Notes under the pieces: generated by a model
Seen by the model: only the letters and a program-made list of their open reading frames with translations
The model's database searches: none
What the model was told of the DNA's origin: nothing
Program-made: the position numbers and the translations under genes
NCBI RefSeq assembly: GCF_039928515.1
Contig: NZ_JBDSSZ010000202.1
Source of the DNA: Capsulimonas sp039928515
GTDB taxonomy: Bacteria > Armatimonadota > Armatimonadia > Armatimonadales > Capsulimonadaceae
Direction: 5' to 3' (one strand)
Length of the DNA: 41,776 bases
In this document: positions 1-7,516 of the stretch, one piece after another
Layout: the number at the start of each line of letters is the position of its first letter
How positions within the stretch are numbered: position 1 is the first letter of the stretch

Positions 1-123
1 GATCGCATAGCGAAGAATAGCAGAGCAAATCTATGCTATCATAACACCAATAGCAAAGGAACGTCAAGACATGGTATTACAATCATCTAACAATTATGGT
101 AATTATGCCGTTCTCCGATTGGG

Positions 124-129
124 TACAAT
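124..129 (+). promoter_or_regulatory. -10 box (TACAAT) of polX, probably leaderless
   Basis: TACAAT ends 6 nt before the ATG at 136, so the expected transcription start falls on or beside the A of the start codon. No Shine-Dalgarno sequence precedes the ATG. The same TGGGTACAAT context with identical 6-nt spacing occurs before ppc. No convincing -35 box is visible. The remaining bases 1-123 are AT-rich, with an ATAGCA/TGCTAT inverted pair around 16-40, and show no gene. Confidence 0.5.
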
Positions 130-135
130 CGCCGC

Positions 136-1782
136 ATGAGTGAATCTGGAACGCTGACCAATGGAGAAGTTGCGCGGGTTTTTGAACGGATCGCCGGGAT
201 TATGGAGATCCAGGGCGAGAATGCATTCAAGATACGCGCTTACCGCAACGCCGTCGAAACCCTGAATACGCTGCCCGAACCGATCGCCCAGGTCGCCGCA
301 GCCGGCCGCCTGGACGACATCCCCGGCTTTGGTGAGGCCATCCAGGCCAAAGTCAAGGATATCCTCGCGACCGGCACCACGGCTCTTTATGAGCGCATCA
401 AAGACAAAGTCCCCGCCGGTGTTGTGGAGATGCTTTCCATCCCGGGACTGGGCGCGAAAACGGTGCGCCAGGTCTGGGAAGGCCTGAAGATCGAAAGCAT
501 TGCCGCGCTGGAGACCGCCGCGCAGTCGGGCAAGCTGACGGAACTGCCGGGTATGGGCGAGAAAACCGTCCAGAAGATCCTGCAATCCATCGAACGCTAT
601 CGCCGTTACAGCGGGCGAATCCGTATCGGGGACGCGCTGCCGTTGGCGGAATCTCTGATCTCAGCCATCCAAAATTTTCCAGGCGTCTCCGAAGCACATA
701 TCGCCGGAAGCGTGGCGCGTGGGCGGGAAACCGTGGCGAATATCAATCTGGCCGCCGCTGCGACATCTCCCGCCGAAGCGCTGCAAGGCTTCACGCAGCT
801 GCCTCAAGTCAGCTCCATCGTCTCGCAGGACGAGCGCTCGGCGCTCGTCGTTCTGCACGGCGGCATGGAGGCGGACTTATTTGTCGCCGCGCCGGACGAG
901 TTCGCGGAGCTGCTGGACGAACGCATCGGCTCGGCTGCTTACAATGAAGCGCGCCGAGCCCAGACAGAAGTTTCCGCCGACCTCCTGAAGCGAGTTCCCA
1001 TGGAGATCCGTGAGAACGGCGGCGAGATCGAAGCGGCGCTCGCGGGAACGCTCCCTACCCTCGTGACGCTGGCGGACATCCGAGGCGATGTCCACGCGCA
1101 CACGACGGCGTCCGACGGCAAGGTGACGATCCAGCAAATGGCGGTCGCCGCGAAGGCGCACGGCTACGAGTACATGGCGATCACCGACCATTCGCAAAGT
1201 CTCTATATCGCCAACGGCCTGACGCCCGACCGGCTGCGCGCGCAGATCGCCGAAATCCGCGCCCTGGAAGACAGCCTCGGGATCCGTATCTTCACTGGCT
1301 CTGAAGTGGATATCAAAGCCGATGGAACCATGGACTTCGACGACGATCTGCTCCAAGAACTGGACATCGTGATCGCGTCGGCCCACATGCACAACAATCA
1401 AGACAAAGATACACAGACGAAACGGATCATCAAGGCGATCGAGAACCCGAACGTCGATCTGATCGCGCACCCCAGCGGGCGCATCATCAACCGACGTGAT
1501 CCGTTCGACTTCGATTTTGACGCCGTGGTCGCCGCCGCTCTGCGCACGGACACGGCGCTGGAGATCAACGCCGCGCCCGAGCGCCTCGACATGAGCGATG
1601 TCCACGCGCGGCAGGCCGGCGCCGCAGGCGTCAAGATCCTCATCAACACCGACGCCCACTCTATTGAAAATTACGATCTGATGCGCTACGGCGTGCTCGT
1701 GGCCCGCCGCGCCTGGCTGACGCCCCACAACGTATTCAACACCCGCCCGCTCGCCGAGTTCGAAGCCTGGCTGCGCCGATAG
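136..1782 (+). CDS. polX: PolX-family protein with intact PHP domain and altered polymerase active site
   Basis: The 548-aa length and architecture match bacterial PolX, a cytosolic repair polymerase with 3'-5' exonuclease activity. The N-terminal part carries helix-hairpin-helix motifs (IPGFGEA near residue 63, IPGLGAK near 101, LPGMGEK near 138). The palm follows, with GSVARGRETV near 191-200. The PHP domain fills the C-terminal part, with GDVHAHTTASDG, TDHS, GSEVDI, ASAHMH, AHPSGR and NTDAHS, so its metal ligands look complete. In the palm the canonical Asp-x-Asp is replaced by N202-I-N204, while the third aspartate (D247 in EADLF) remains. I infer loss of polymerase activity with the PHP nuclease or phosphoesterase retained. 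The downstream deacetylase-fold gene starts 8 nt after the stop, suggesting an operon. The ATG at 136 is supported by the adjacent -10 box. Confidence 0.93.
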   Translation: MSESGTLTNGEVARVFERIAGIMEIQGENAFKIRAYRNAVETLNTLPEPIAQVAAAGRLDDIPGFGEAIQAKVKDILATGTTALYERIKDKVPAGVVEMLSIPGLGAKTVRQVWEGLKIESIAALETAAQSGKLTELPGMGEKTVQKILQSIERYRRYSGRIRIGDALPLAESLISAIQNFPGVSEAHIAGSVARGRETVANINLAAAATSPAEALQGFTQLPQVSSIVSQDERSALVVLHGGMEADLFVAAPDEFAELLDERIGSAAYNEARRAQTEVSADLLKRVPMEIRENGGEIEAALAGTLPTLVTLADIRGDVHAHTTASDGKVTIQQMAVAAKAHGYEYMAITDHSQSLYIANGLTPDRLRAQIAEIRALEDSLGIRIFTGSEVDIKADGTMDFDDDLLQELDIVIASAHMHNNQDKDTQTKRIIKAIENPNVDLIAHPSGRIINRRDPFDFDFDAVVAAALRTDTALEINAAPERLDMSDVHARQAGAAGVKILINTDAHSIENYDLMRYGVLVARRAWLTPHNVFNTRPLAEFEAWLRR

Positions 1783-1790
1783 GAAACTTC

Positions 1791-2858
1791 ATGTCTGTTC
1801 CGTCCTCTACCCTTGGCCTGCTCTACGATCCCATCTTACTGGAACATGTGACGCCGCGCGGGCACCCCGAGCGTCCGGAGCGCGTGCAGGCCGTCATCGA
1901 CGGACTGAAAAACAGTCCGATTTGGAATCAGGTCGCCCACCTGCCCGTCACCCCCGCGACATGCGAACAGCTTCGTCTTGTTCATACCGAAGCGCATCTT
2001 CGTCTGATTGAGGAAACATGCGCGTCGGGCGGCGGCTTTGTGGACGGCGGAGACACCTATGTCTGCCCGCGTTCCTGGCTGGCGGCCCTGACTGCCGCCG
2101 GAGCCGCGATTGGGGCCGTGGACGCCGTTCTGCACGGAGAGTTCAGTCGCGCCTTCGCCGTTGTCCGCCCTCCCGGTCACCACGCGACGCCGCTCGGTCC
2201 CATGGGCTTCTGTCTGTTCAATAACGCGGCCATCGCCGCCGCGCACGCCGTGGCCGCCCATCACCTGGAGCGCGTCCTCATCGTGGACTTCGACGTCCAC
2301 CACGGCAACGGAACTCAGGACGCCTTTTACAACGACGCGCGCGTTCTGTACTTCTCCACGCACCAAAGTCCCGCCTATCCGCACACGGGCGGAGCGCTGG
2401 ATGTCGGTGAGGGCAATGGCGTCGGTTTCAATGTCAACGTCCCGCTCCCGGCCCACGTCGGCGACGACGGCTTTCTCGCGGCGTTTGACGAAATCCTCAT
2501 GCCCATCGCCGATCGATTTCACCCACAGCTTGTCATCGCTTCCGCCGGTTACGACGCTCACTGGCGCAACAGCAAGTACGTTCAGGGGATCGACGAGCGT
2601 ATGACGACCACCGGCTTTTACGCGCTGTCGGACCGATTGCGGGAGATATCGGACAAGCACTGTCCTAGACGCTTAGTCGGGATTTTGGAAGGCGGATATG
2701 ATCTAGAATCGCTGGCGCTCGGCGTACAGCAAACACTATCGTCATGGCTGGGCCAGCCGCCATTAGACGATACGATCGGAACGCCGCCAGGCGGCGCGGA
2801 TTCGGCGGAGACGCTGGAACGATTGTGGGTGAAGCTCCGGGGGATTCATGGGCTGTGA
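1791..2858 (+). CDS. Histone deacetylase-family amidohydrolase
   Basis: This 355-aa protein has the arginase/deacetylase fold of class II-like bacterial deacetylases, which use zinc to remove acetyl groups from acyl-lysine or acetylpolyamines. Signature blocks appear in order: HPERPERV near the N-terminus, RPPGHHATP with the catalytic His pair, GFCLFNNAAIAA, DFDVHHGNGT with zinc-binding Asp and His, ASAGYDAH with the second zinc Asp, and LEGGYDL with the transition-state Tyr. All key residues are present, so it should be active. The substrate cannot be told from sequence. There is no signal peptide, so it is probably cytosolic. It follows polX by 8 nt and is probably co-transcribed. It ends against a GC-rich hairpin shared with the convergent hydrolase gene. 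Confidence 0.93.
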   Translation: MSVPSSTLGLLYDPILLEHVTPRGHPERPERVQAVIDGLKNSPIWNQVAHLPVTPATCEQLRLVHTEAHLRLIEETCASGGGFVDGGDTYVCPRSWLAALTAAGAAIGAVDAVLHGEFSRAFAVVRPPGHHATPLGPMGFCLFNNAAIAAAHAVAAHHLERVLIVDFDVHHGNGTQDAFYNDARVLYFSTHQSPAYPHTGGALDVGEGNGVGFNVNVPLPAHVGDDGFLAAFDEILMPIADRFHPQLVIASAGYDAHWRNSKYVQGIDERMTTTGFYALSDRLREISDKHCPRRLVGILEGGYDLESLALGVQQTLSSWLGQPPLDDTIGTPPGGADSAETLERLWVKLRGIHGL

Positions 2859-2859
2859 G

Positions 2860-2899
2860 AAGACGCCCCGGCCCGATTGAGGGGCGGGGGGGGCGTCTT
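2860..2899. terminator. Hairpin between convergent genes
   Basis: A 10-bp perfect stem (aagacgcccc / ggggcgtctt, 2860-2869 with 2890-2899) fills the 39-nt gap between the convergent stops at 2858 and 2898. There is no long T-run on either side, so it may be an imperfect bidirectional terminator. Confidence 0.5.
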
Positions 2900-4004
2900 A
2901 CCCTTCAAAGCACCGAGCTGCAAACCGCTCCAAATTCTCATTCACCTCATCGTAACATTCCAACAGATTCAAATGGCCGCAGTTTTTGTGGATGACTAAC
3001 TCAGCGTCGGGAATGCGCGCCGCCATCTCCCGCTGGATTTCTATCGGCATGTTGACATCCAAATCGCCCGTCATGAGCAGCACGGGGACTGAGATTAGGG
3101 GCAGGGCTTCGCGGGCGTCAAACCCGAAGCAGGCGATTGCGCCAAGGCCCGTGGCGCCCATGGAGAAGCGGGCGCAGCGCTCCGCGACGAAATCGTTCTG
3201 CCCTCGGCTTTCGCGGCCGCAGTGCAGGCCGTACATCAGCGCCATATGCAGACAACCGGTCTGCCAAATGCCACGAGCGCCGATTTCGAACAGCGTCGGC
3301 CATTTGGCGAGGATCTTCCCCAGAGGCTCCCAAAGAATTTTTCGCGTGGGAGCGAGCCAGCGGCGGCCACGCATCGTTTCCAATAATGGCCGGTCGGTTC
3401 CCGCCAGCATCGCGAGGCCCCGGACATGGCGCATCTGTTCTGGGAAGCGCTCCGCGAAGAGCGGCAGCAGCATGGCGCCCAGCGAATGGCCGACGAGAAG
3501 GCAGCCGTCCGGATGCCGCCCCGCGCCGCTCGCGTCGAATATAGCCGCCATGTCGAACAGCAAAGTGTCCACGGAATAATCGTCATTGATGGGTTCCGCC
3601 GAACGACCGTTGGCGCGCATGTCCCAGGCGATCACCCGATAGTTTTTACTGAGCGCCTTTTTCTGATAGTACCAAATCTCCTGTGTCAGCGACCAGCCGT
3701 GACAAAGAAGAATGGCGGGCGCGTCCGCCGGACCACACTCTTCCCACGCCAGCGCCACGCCGCCCGCGCCGAGCGTCACGCCCCGGCGCTCCGGCGCAAT
3801 GGTCTTCGGTTCATCCTCGCTCATCGGACGCAAGTACCGCAGCCACCAGCGCCCCGTAAGCGACAGCACAACAAGCGCTAGGCCGAAGAGCTCGTCCGCG
3901 CTCGCGCGACGCTCTTTGAAAGCTTTGACAATCTTCACAACGCCGGCGAGAAATGCGATTACGGGGGTCGGTAAAAAGAAAAGCGCGAACAAGGGAAGCC
4001 ACAT
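2898..4004 (-). CDS. Alpha/beta hydrolase with N-terminal membrane segments
   Basis: This 368-aa protein joins an N-terminal hydrophobic region to an alpha/beta hydrolase domain. Residues about 1-27 and 40-60 are hydrophobic (FALFFLPTPVIAFLAG and a second helix ending before RWWLRYLRP), probably membrane anchors. The hydrolase part shows LLCHGWSLTQ for the oxyanion region, GHSLGAM as the nucleophile elbow, TGDLDVNMP for the acid and CGHLNLLE for the catalytic His, so the triad is complete. It starts 12 nt after the CPBP protease gene and is probably co-transcribed with it. The substrate is unknown; esterase, lipase or haloperoxidase-like activities are all possible. Confidence 0.88.
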   Translation of the reverse strand: MWLPLFALFFLPTPVIAFLAGVVKIVKAFKERRASADELFGLALVVLSLTGRWWLRYLRPMSEDEPKTIAPERRGVTLGAGGVALAWEECGPADAPAILLCHGWSLTQEIWYYQKKALSKNYRVIAWDMRANGRSAEPINDDYSVDTLLFDMAAIFDASGAGRHPDGCLLVGHSLGAMLLPLFAERFPEQMRHVRGLAMLAGTDRPLLETMRGRRWLAPTRKILWEPLGKILAKWPTLFEIGARGIWQTGCLHMALMYGLHCGRESRGQNDFVAERCARFSMGATGLGAIACFGFDAREALPLISVPVLLMTGDLDVNMPIEIQREMAARIPDAELVIHKNCGHLNLLECYDEVNENLERFAARCFEG

Positions 4005-4016
4005 AGTGATCCATCA

Positions 4017-4706
4017 TTACCCGCGAAGCACGGCGGCGAAAACAAAGATGATCGCCATGTCGAACACCAAACCATGCCAGAGGATCGGCACGATGATCGA
4101 ACGTGTCCGCCGATAGATCCAGGCAAAGAACAACCCGGAAAGCATGATGCCGAGCACCGTGAGCTCCGCCCAGCCGGGACGCAGCAGCAGGCGGATAACG
4201 AGATAGTGCCACCCGCCGAACGCCAGCGCCGTCCAGATCGCGCCGAAGGTCCAAACAGCGTCTCCCATCCCGCGCAACTCATTCAGCACCACCCCGCGCC
4301 AAAACAGCTCTTCCAGTGTGGCGTTGACGGGAATAAAATAAAGCGCCAATGGAATGAGAAGCTGCGTGCGAAAGCCACGGTGCGTGACGACGGACAATAC
4401 ATCGTTTGCGTCGAACAGGCGGCTTCCAATCGCATGATACGCGGCGATAGAGGCGGGGATCGTGATCGCCGTCACAAGCGCCAGCGCCGCCCACTCGCGC
4501 GGCGAAGGCCACCGGAGCGCATCGCGCCAGAGCTTGCGGCCCCAATAGATCGCCGGCGCCAGGCACAGGCCATGATAGAGGGCGAACGTGACCGCAAGGT
4601 TATCGAACCGGTAAAGGCCAAGCCAGACCGCCGGCCAAGGCAGCAAAGTGAGCAGCAGCACGAGCAGGAGGCGGCGCTCCATGCGTATCCATTGAAGTTT
4701 CTTCAC
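4017..4706 (-). CDS. CPBP family intramembrane metalloprotease
   Basis: This 229-aa, very hydrophobic protein has the three CPBP (Abi/Rce1-like) motifs: EELFWRG with the paired glutamates and Arg, FGGWHYL with the first His, and HGLVFD with the second His. About six membrane helices can be drawn. Members are inner-membrane endopeptidases, and bacterial ones are linked to bacteriocin immunity, though the target here is unknown. The 5' end is uncertain. The longest frame starts with GTG at 4706, and an ATG at 4682 giving MERRLLLVLLL is an alternative. It is the first gene of a two-gene reverse unit with the alpha/beta hydrolase. Confidence 0.88.
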   Translation of the reverse strand: MKKLQWIRMERRLLLVLLLTLLPWPAVWLGLYRFDNLAVTFALYHGLCLAPAIYWGRKLWRDALRWPSPREWAALALVTAITIPASIAAYHAIGSRLFDANDVLSVVTHRGFRTQLLIPLALYFIPVNATLEELFWRGVVLNELRGMGDAVWTFGAIWTALAFGGWHYLVIRLLLRPGWAELTVLGIMLSGLFFAWIYRRTRSIIVPILWHGLVFDMAIIFVFAAVLRG

Positions 4707-4770
4707 GCACTCACGTTAGCATAACCTCTTTCCCGAAGTCAAGGGAACTTTGACGGCCCGGCGCGGTGTT

Positions 4771-4798
4771 TTGATTTTATAGGCCGATGTGCTAGAAT
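4771..4798 (+). promoter_or_regulatory. Promoter of trxB
   Basis: TTGATT (4771-4776), a 16-nt spacer and TAGAAT (4793-4798), the latter preceded by TGC as an extended -10. This promoter overlaps an upstream in-frame GTG at 4789, so that codon cannot be the start. The real start must lie downstream, at the GTG at 4837 with GAGGAG before it. Confidence 0.6.
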
Positions 4799-4836
4799 GG
4801 ATGGGGCGCGGACGGCTCGCGCAGAGGAGTACAGAG

Positions 4837-5805
4837 GTGACCAGCAGTATCGAACATGACGTGCGCAATGTAGTGATTATCGGTTCCGGACCAGCGGGAC
4901 TGACGGCGGCGATTTACGCGGCGCGAGCAAACCTGAATCCGCTCGTGATTGAAGGCGGCGCGCCGAACTTGCCCGGCGGACAACTGATGATCACATCGGA
5001 CGTCGAAAACTTTCCTGGTTTCGCCCACGGGATCATGGGACCGGAGCTGATGGACCAGATGCGCCAGCAGGCAGCCCGCGTCGGCGCGGAGTTCTGGACG
5101 GAAAATGTGACGGACGTCGACTTCACGGACCGCCCGTTCCATATCAAAACGGACGGCGATCGGGAAGTTTACGCGAAGACGGCAATTGTGACGACGGGGG
5201 CCTCGGCAAAGTGGCTGGGCCTGCCGTCGGAAACCGCGCTCTACGGCAAGGGCGTCTCCGCCTGCGCCACCTGCGACGGCTTTTTCTTCCGCAACCGCGA
5301 AGTGATCGTGGTCGGCGGCGGCGACACCGCGCTGGAGGAAGCAAACTATCTGGCGCGCATGGCCTCCAAAGTGACCCTCATCCACCGGCGCGAGTCCCTG
5401 CGCGGCTCGCATATCATGCAGAAGCGCGCGCTGGATAACCCGAAGATCGAGATTGCCTGGAACAGCGTTGTCACCGAGATCCACGATCCCAAAGAAGGCA
5501 AAGTGACGGGCGTTACGCTCCACAACCTGAAAACGGATGAGGATTCCTTTCTGGCGACCGACGGCCTGTTCATTGCGATCGGTCACCATCCGAACACCAA
5601 GCTGTTCGAAGGAAAGCTGACGATGGACCCGCAAGGTTACATCATCACCACAAGCGGCCGGCCTCTCACCAGCGTCCCCGGCGTCTTCGCCGCAGGCGAC
5701 GTTCAGGACACGATCTACAAGCAAGCCGTCACCGCAGCCGGATCCGGATGTATGGCGGCGATTGAGGCGGAACGGTTCCTGGAAGAGGAAGATTCGCACG
5801 GGTAA
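4837..5805 (+). CDS. trxB: Thioredoxin-disulfide reductase
   Basis: This cytosolic FAD- and NADPH-dependent flavoenzyme passes electrons to thioredoxin. With the GTG start at 4837 it is 322 aa, the usual TrxB length. It shows GSGPAG for FAD binding near residues 16-21, GGQLMIT, the redox-active CATC pair (C143 and C146), GGGDTALEEANYLA for NADPH binding and GVFAAGDV for the second FAD contact. I prefer GTG 4837 because GAGGAG lies about 7 nt upstream and the promoter overlaps the earlier GTG. The gene is monocistronic and is followed by a long inverted repeat. Confidence 0.93.
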   Translation: MTSSIEHDVRNVVIIGSGPAGLTAAIYAARANLNPLVIEGGAPNLPGGQLMITSDVENFPGFAHGIMGPELMDQMRQQAARVGAEFWTENVTDVDFTDRPFHIKTDGDREVYAKTAIVTTGASAKWLGLPSETALYGKGVSACATCDGFFFRNREVIVVGGGDTALEEANYLARMASKVTLIHRRESLRGSHIMQKRALDNPKIEIAWNSVVTEIHDPKEGKVTGVTLHNLKTDEDSFLATDGLFIAIGHHPNTKLFEGKLTMDPQGYIITTSGRPLTSVPGVFAAGDVQDTIYKQAVTAAGSGCMAAIEAERFLEEEDSHG

Positions 5806-5829
5806 GACTGAGGCCCTCATCCCTACTCC

Positions 5830-6010
5830 GGCCGCTCCCTCCGGGTGACCCACCCCGGCGCTTCGCGCCACCCTTCCCATGGAACTGGGAAGGGTAATTA
5901 GGAATGGGTTTCGCAGGCAGCTTTCGTCCGATAGTCTCCTTCCAACCCTTCCCAGCTTCATGGGAGGGGTGGCGCGAAGCGCCGGGGTGGGTCACCCGGA
6001 GGGAGCGACC
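5830..6010. repeat. Long inverted repeat, MITE-like or large hairpin
   Basis: Two arms of about 66 bp (5830-5895 and 5945-6010) are reverse complements with few mismatches, separated by about 49 bp. Within each arm a smaller palindrome (cttccca / tgggaag type) is nested. It fills most of the 243-nt gap between trxB and the alkyltransferase-like gene. There is no coding capacity. It could be a non-autonomous mobile element, a dispersed palindromic repeat, or a very stable transcript hairpin acting as terminator for trxB. Confidence 0.75.
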
Positions 6011-6048
6011 AGGATTTAAGTAGAAGCGAAAGGGCGAATGGCCAGGAG

Positions 6049-6405
6049 ATGAATAACATCGAACCCGAGTTCCAAAAAATCTACGATGTCGTCCGCGCCA
6101 TTCCGCGCGGTTCGGTTCTTTCCTACGGCGAAGTCGCCAAAATCGCCGGCAGCACGGCGCGAACAGTCGGCTGGGCGATGGGCAATGTCGAAGACCCAGA
6201 CGTCCCCTGGCAGCGCGTGGTGGGCGCGGACGGGTATCTGCGTATCGGCGCCCGATCGCCGGAGCTGAAAGCGAAGCAGCATCGGCTTCTTTTGGAGGAA
6301 GGCGTCGAGTTCCTGGAGAACGGCTACGTCGATATGGCCAAACAGCGCGACGCCGGCGCGCCCCCACCCGCGCCGCAAACCCTCTCCCTCGATTTGGACG
6401 AATAG
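6049..6405 (+). CDS. Alkyltransferase-like protein (ATL)
   Basis: This 118-aa protein matches the DNA-binding domain of O6-alkylguanine-DNA alkyltransferases: IPRGSVLSYGEVA, then ARTVGWAM with the nucleotide-flipping Arg, then the active-site block. The catalytic PCHR motif is replaced by P53-W54-Q55-R56, with Trp at the methyl-accepting Cys. This defines ATLs, which bind O6-alkylguanine and flag it for nucleotide excision repair instead of reversing it. An AGGAG (ccaggagatg) precedes the ATG closely. The C-terminal tail is Pro/Ala-rich. It is the first gene of a three-gene unit with intergenic gaps of 14 and 6 nt. Confidence 0.9.
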   Translation: MNNIEPEFQKIYDVVRAIPRGSVLSYGEVAKIAGSTARTVGWAMGNVEDPDVPWQRVVGADGYLRIGARSPELKAKQHRLLLEEGVEFLENGYVDMAKQRDAGAPPPAPQTLSLDLDE

Positions 6406-6419
6406 GACTTCTCCTCCCC

Positions 6420-7058
6420 ATGGTCATTCACGATATCAGCCTTGCCGTTTCACCCAAAACCGTCACCTGGGACGGAGTCGAGCTGGGATTTTCGCCGCTG
6501 TGGACCTGCCGGATCGGACCGGGAAGCGACTGCAACGTGTCGATGTGGACGGTGGGCGCGCATACGGGCACGCATGTGGATGCGCCGCTGCACTTTGTGG
6601 CGAACGGGGGCGATATCGCCGGCCTGGACCTCAACACGCTGGTGGGACCGGCTCAGGTCGTGGAGATTTTGGGGACGCAGGAAATTACGTCAGAAGATCT
6701 GGACACCGCTGGAATCGGCGAGGATATCGTCCGGGTAATCTTCAAGACGGACAACACGCAGCGACAGCTTGTACACGACACGAAGTTCCACGCCGATTAC
6801 ACCGGAGTTGGTCAGGAAGCCGCCGAATGGCTCGTCGCGCACGGCGTCAAATTGGTGGGAGTGGATTACCTGTCCGTCGGCGTATACGGAGAGAAGAACA
6901 CCAAGGTGCATCAGACGCTTCTGGGCGCGGGCGTGGTCATTTTAGAGACATTGTCGCTGGACGAGATCGTTCCCGGCCGGTATCTGCTGGCCGCCCTTCC
7001 GCCAAAGATCGCCGATATCGAAGGCAGCCCCTGCCGCGCCATACTGATCGAGGAGTAG
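6420..7058 (+). CDS. Cyclase-family (kynurenine formamidase-like) metal hydrolase
   Basis: This 212-aa protein has the cyclase/formamidase (PF04199-type) metal motif HTGTHVDAPLHF, with H48, H52, D54 and H58 as likely ligands, and the later block VKLVGVDYLSVG. Family members hydrolyse N-formylkynurenine, isatin or similar amides. The N-terminus HDISLAVSPKTVTWDG is typical. The ATG lies 14 nt after the preceding stop. The Shine-Dalgarno sequence is weak, so translation may depend on coupling. No tryptophan-catabolism gene is nearby, so kynurenine as substrate is not supported by context. Confidence 0.88.
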   Translation: MVIHDISLAVSPKTVTWDGVELGFSPLWTCRIGPGSDCNVSMWTVGAHTGTHVDAPLHFVANGGDIAGLDLNTLVGPAQVVEILGTQEITSEDLDTAGIGEDIVRVIFKTDNTQRQLVHDTKFHADYTGVGQEAAEWLVAHGVKLVGVDYLSVGVYGEKNTKVHQTLLGAGVVILETLSLDEIVPGRYLLAALPPKIADIEGSPCRAILIEE

Positions 7059-7064
7059 AAATTT

Positions 7065-7451
7065 ATGAACGAAGCACCGCAGCCGATTTCGATGACGCGC
7101 ATCGATTCCGACGATTTGATTCAAGACGAAGAAACCCCGGAAGCCATCGACTTCTCCATCATGCTGTCTCAGACACCGCCTGAGGAGTGGATCGCCTCCT
7201 TCACGGCAGCCTATCTCGCGCTTCACCACGACATCAAGCCCCCCAGCCATATCGAAGGTGACCGGATCTGGATCAGCTATCTGCCCAGATATAACGGCGA
7301 GCTACCCGCATATTTAAAGTTCTTGCAGGCCGTCGTCAACGAGTCGAACCGGCAGGTCCAGCTGACGTACGAAATCCATCAGAACAGCGCCAAAGACCAG
7401 ATGCGCATGCAGTTCCGCGACCTGCTTCGGCAGACGGCGCTGCCTTCGTAA
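7065..7451 (+). CDS. Hypothetical protein, 128 aa
   Basis: I do not recognise this protein. It is soluble and acidic at the N-terminus (DSDDLIQDEETPEAIDF), with a more ordered second half (EGDRIWISYLPRYNG, then a helix-rich QAVVNESNRQVQLTYEIHQ). There is no signal peptide or membrane helix. It starts 6 nt after the cyclase gene and precedes a strong terminator, so it is the last gene of the ATL-cyclase unit. Codon use resembles its neighbours. Confidence 0.75.
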   Translation: MNEAPQPISMTRIDSDDLIQDEETPEAIDFSIMLSQTPPEEWIASFTAAYLALHHDIKPPSHIEGDRIWISYLPRYNGELPAYLKFLQAVVNESNRQVQLTYEIHQNSAKDQMRMQFRDLLRQTALPS

Positions 7452-7467
7452 AAGACGCCACGCAAAA

Positions 7468-7500
7468 AATCCCCGCTGGAAACCCAGCGGGGATTTTTTT
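7468..7500. terminator. Bidirectional rho-independent terminator
   Basis: A 12-bp perfect stem (aatccccgctgg / ccagcggggatt) with a short loop is followed by seven T on the forward strand and preceded by an A-run that gives a U-tract on the reverse strand. It lies between convergent stops at 7451 and 7517. Confidence 0.9.
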
Positions 7501-7516
7501 GGATGGCCCTCATCCC

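Noticed and set aside
4789..4836. Upstream GTG start for trxB
   Set aside because: The codon lies inside the predicted promoter, and the added 16 residues are absent from typical TrxB proteins.
4792..5961. 389-aa open frame on the reverse strand
   Set aside because: Antisense to trxB and running into the inverted repeat.
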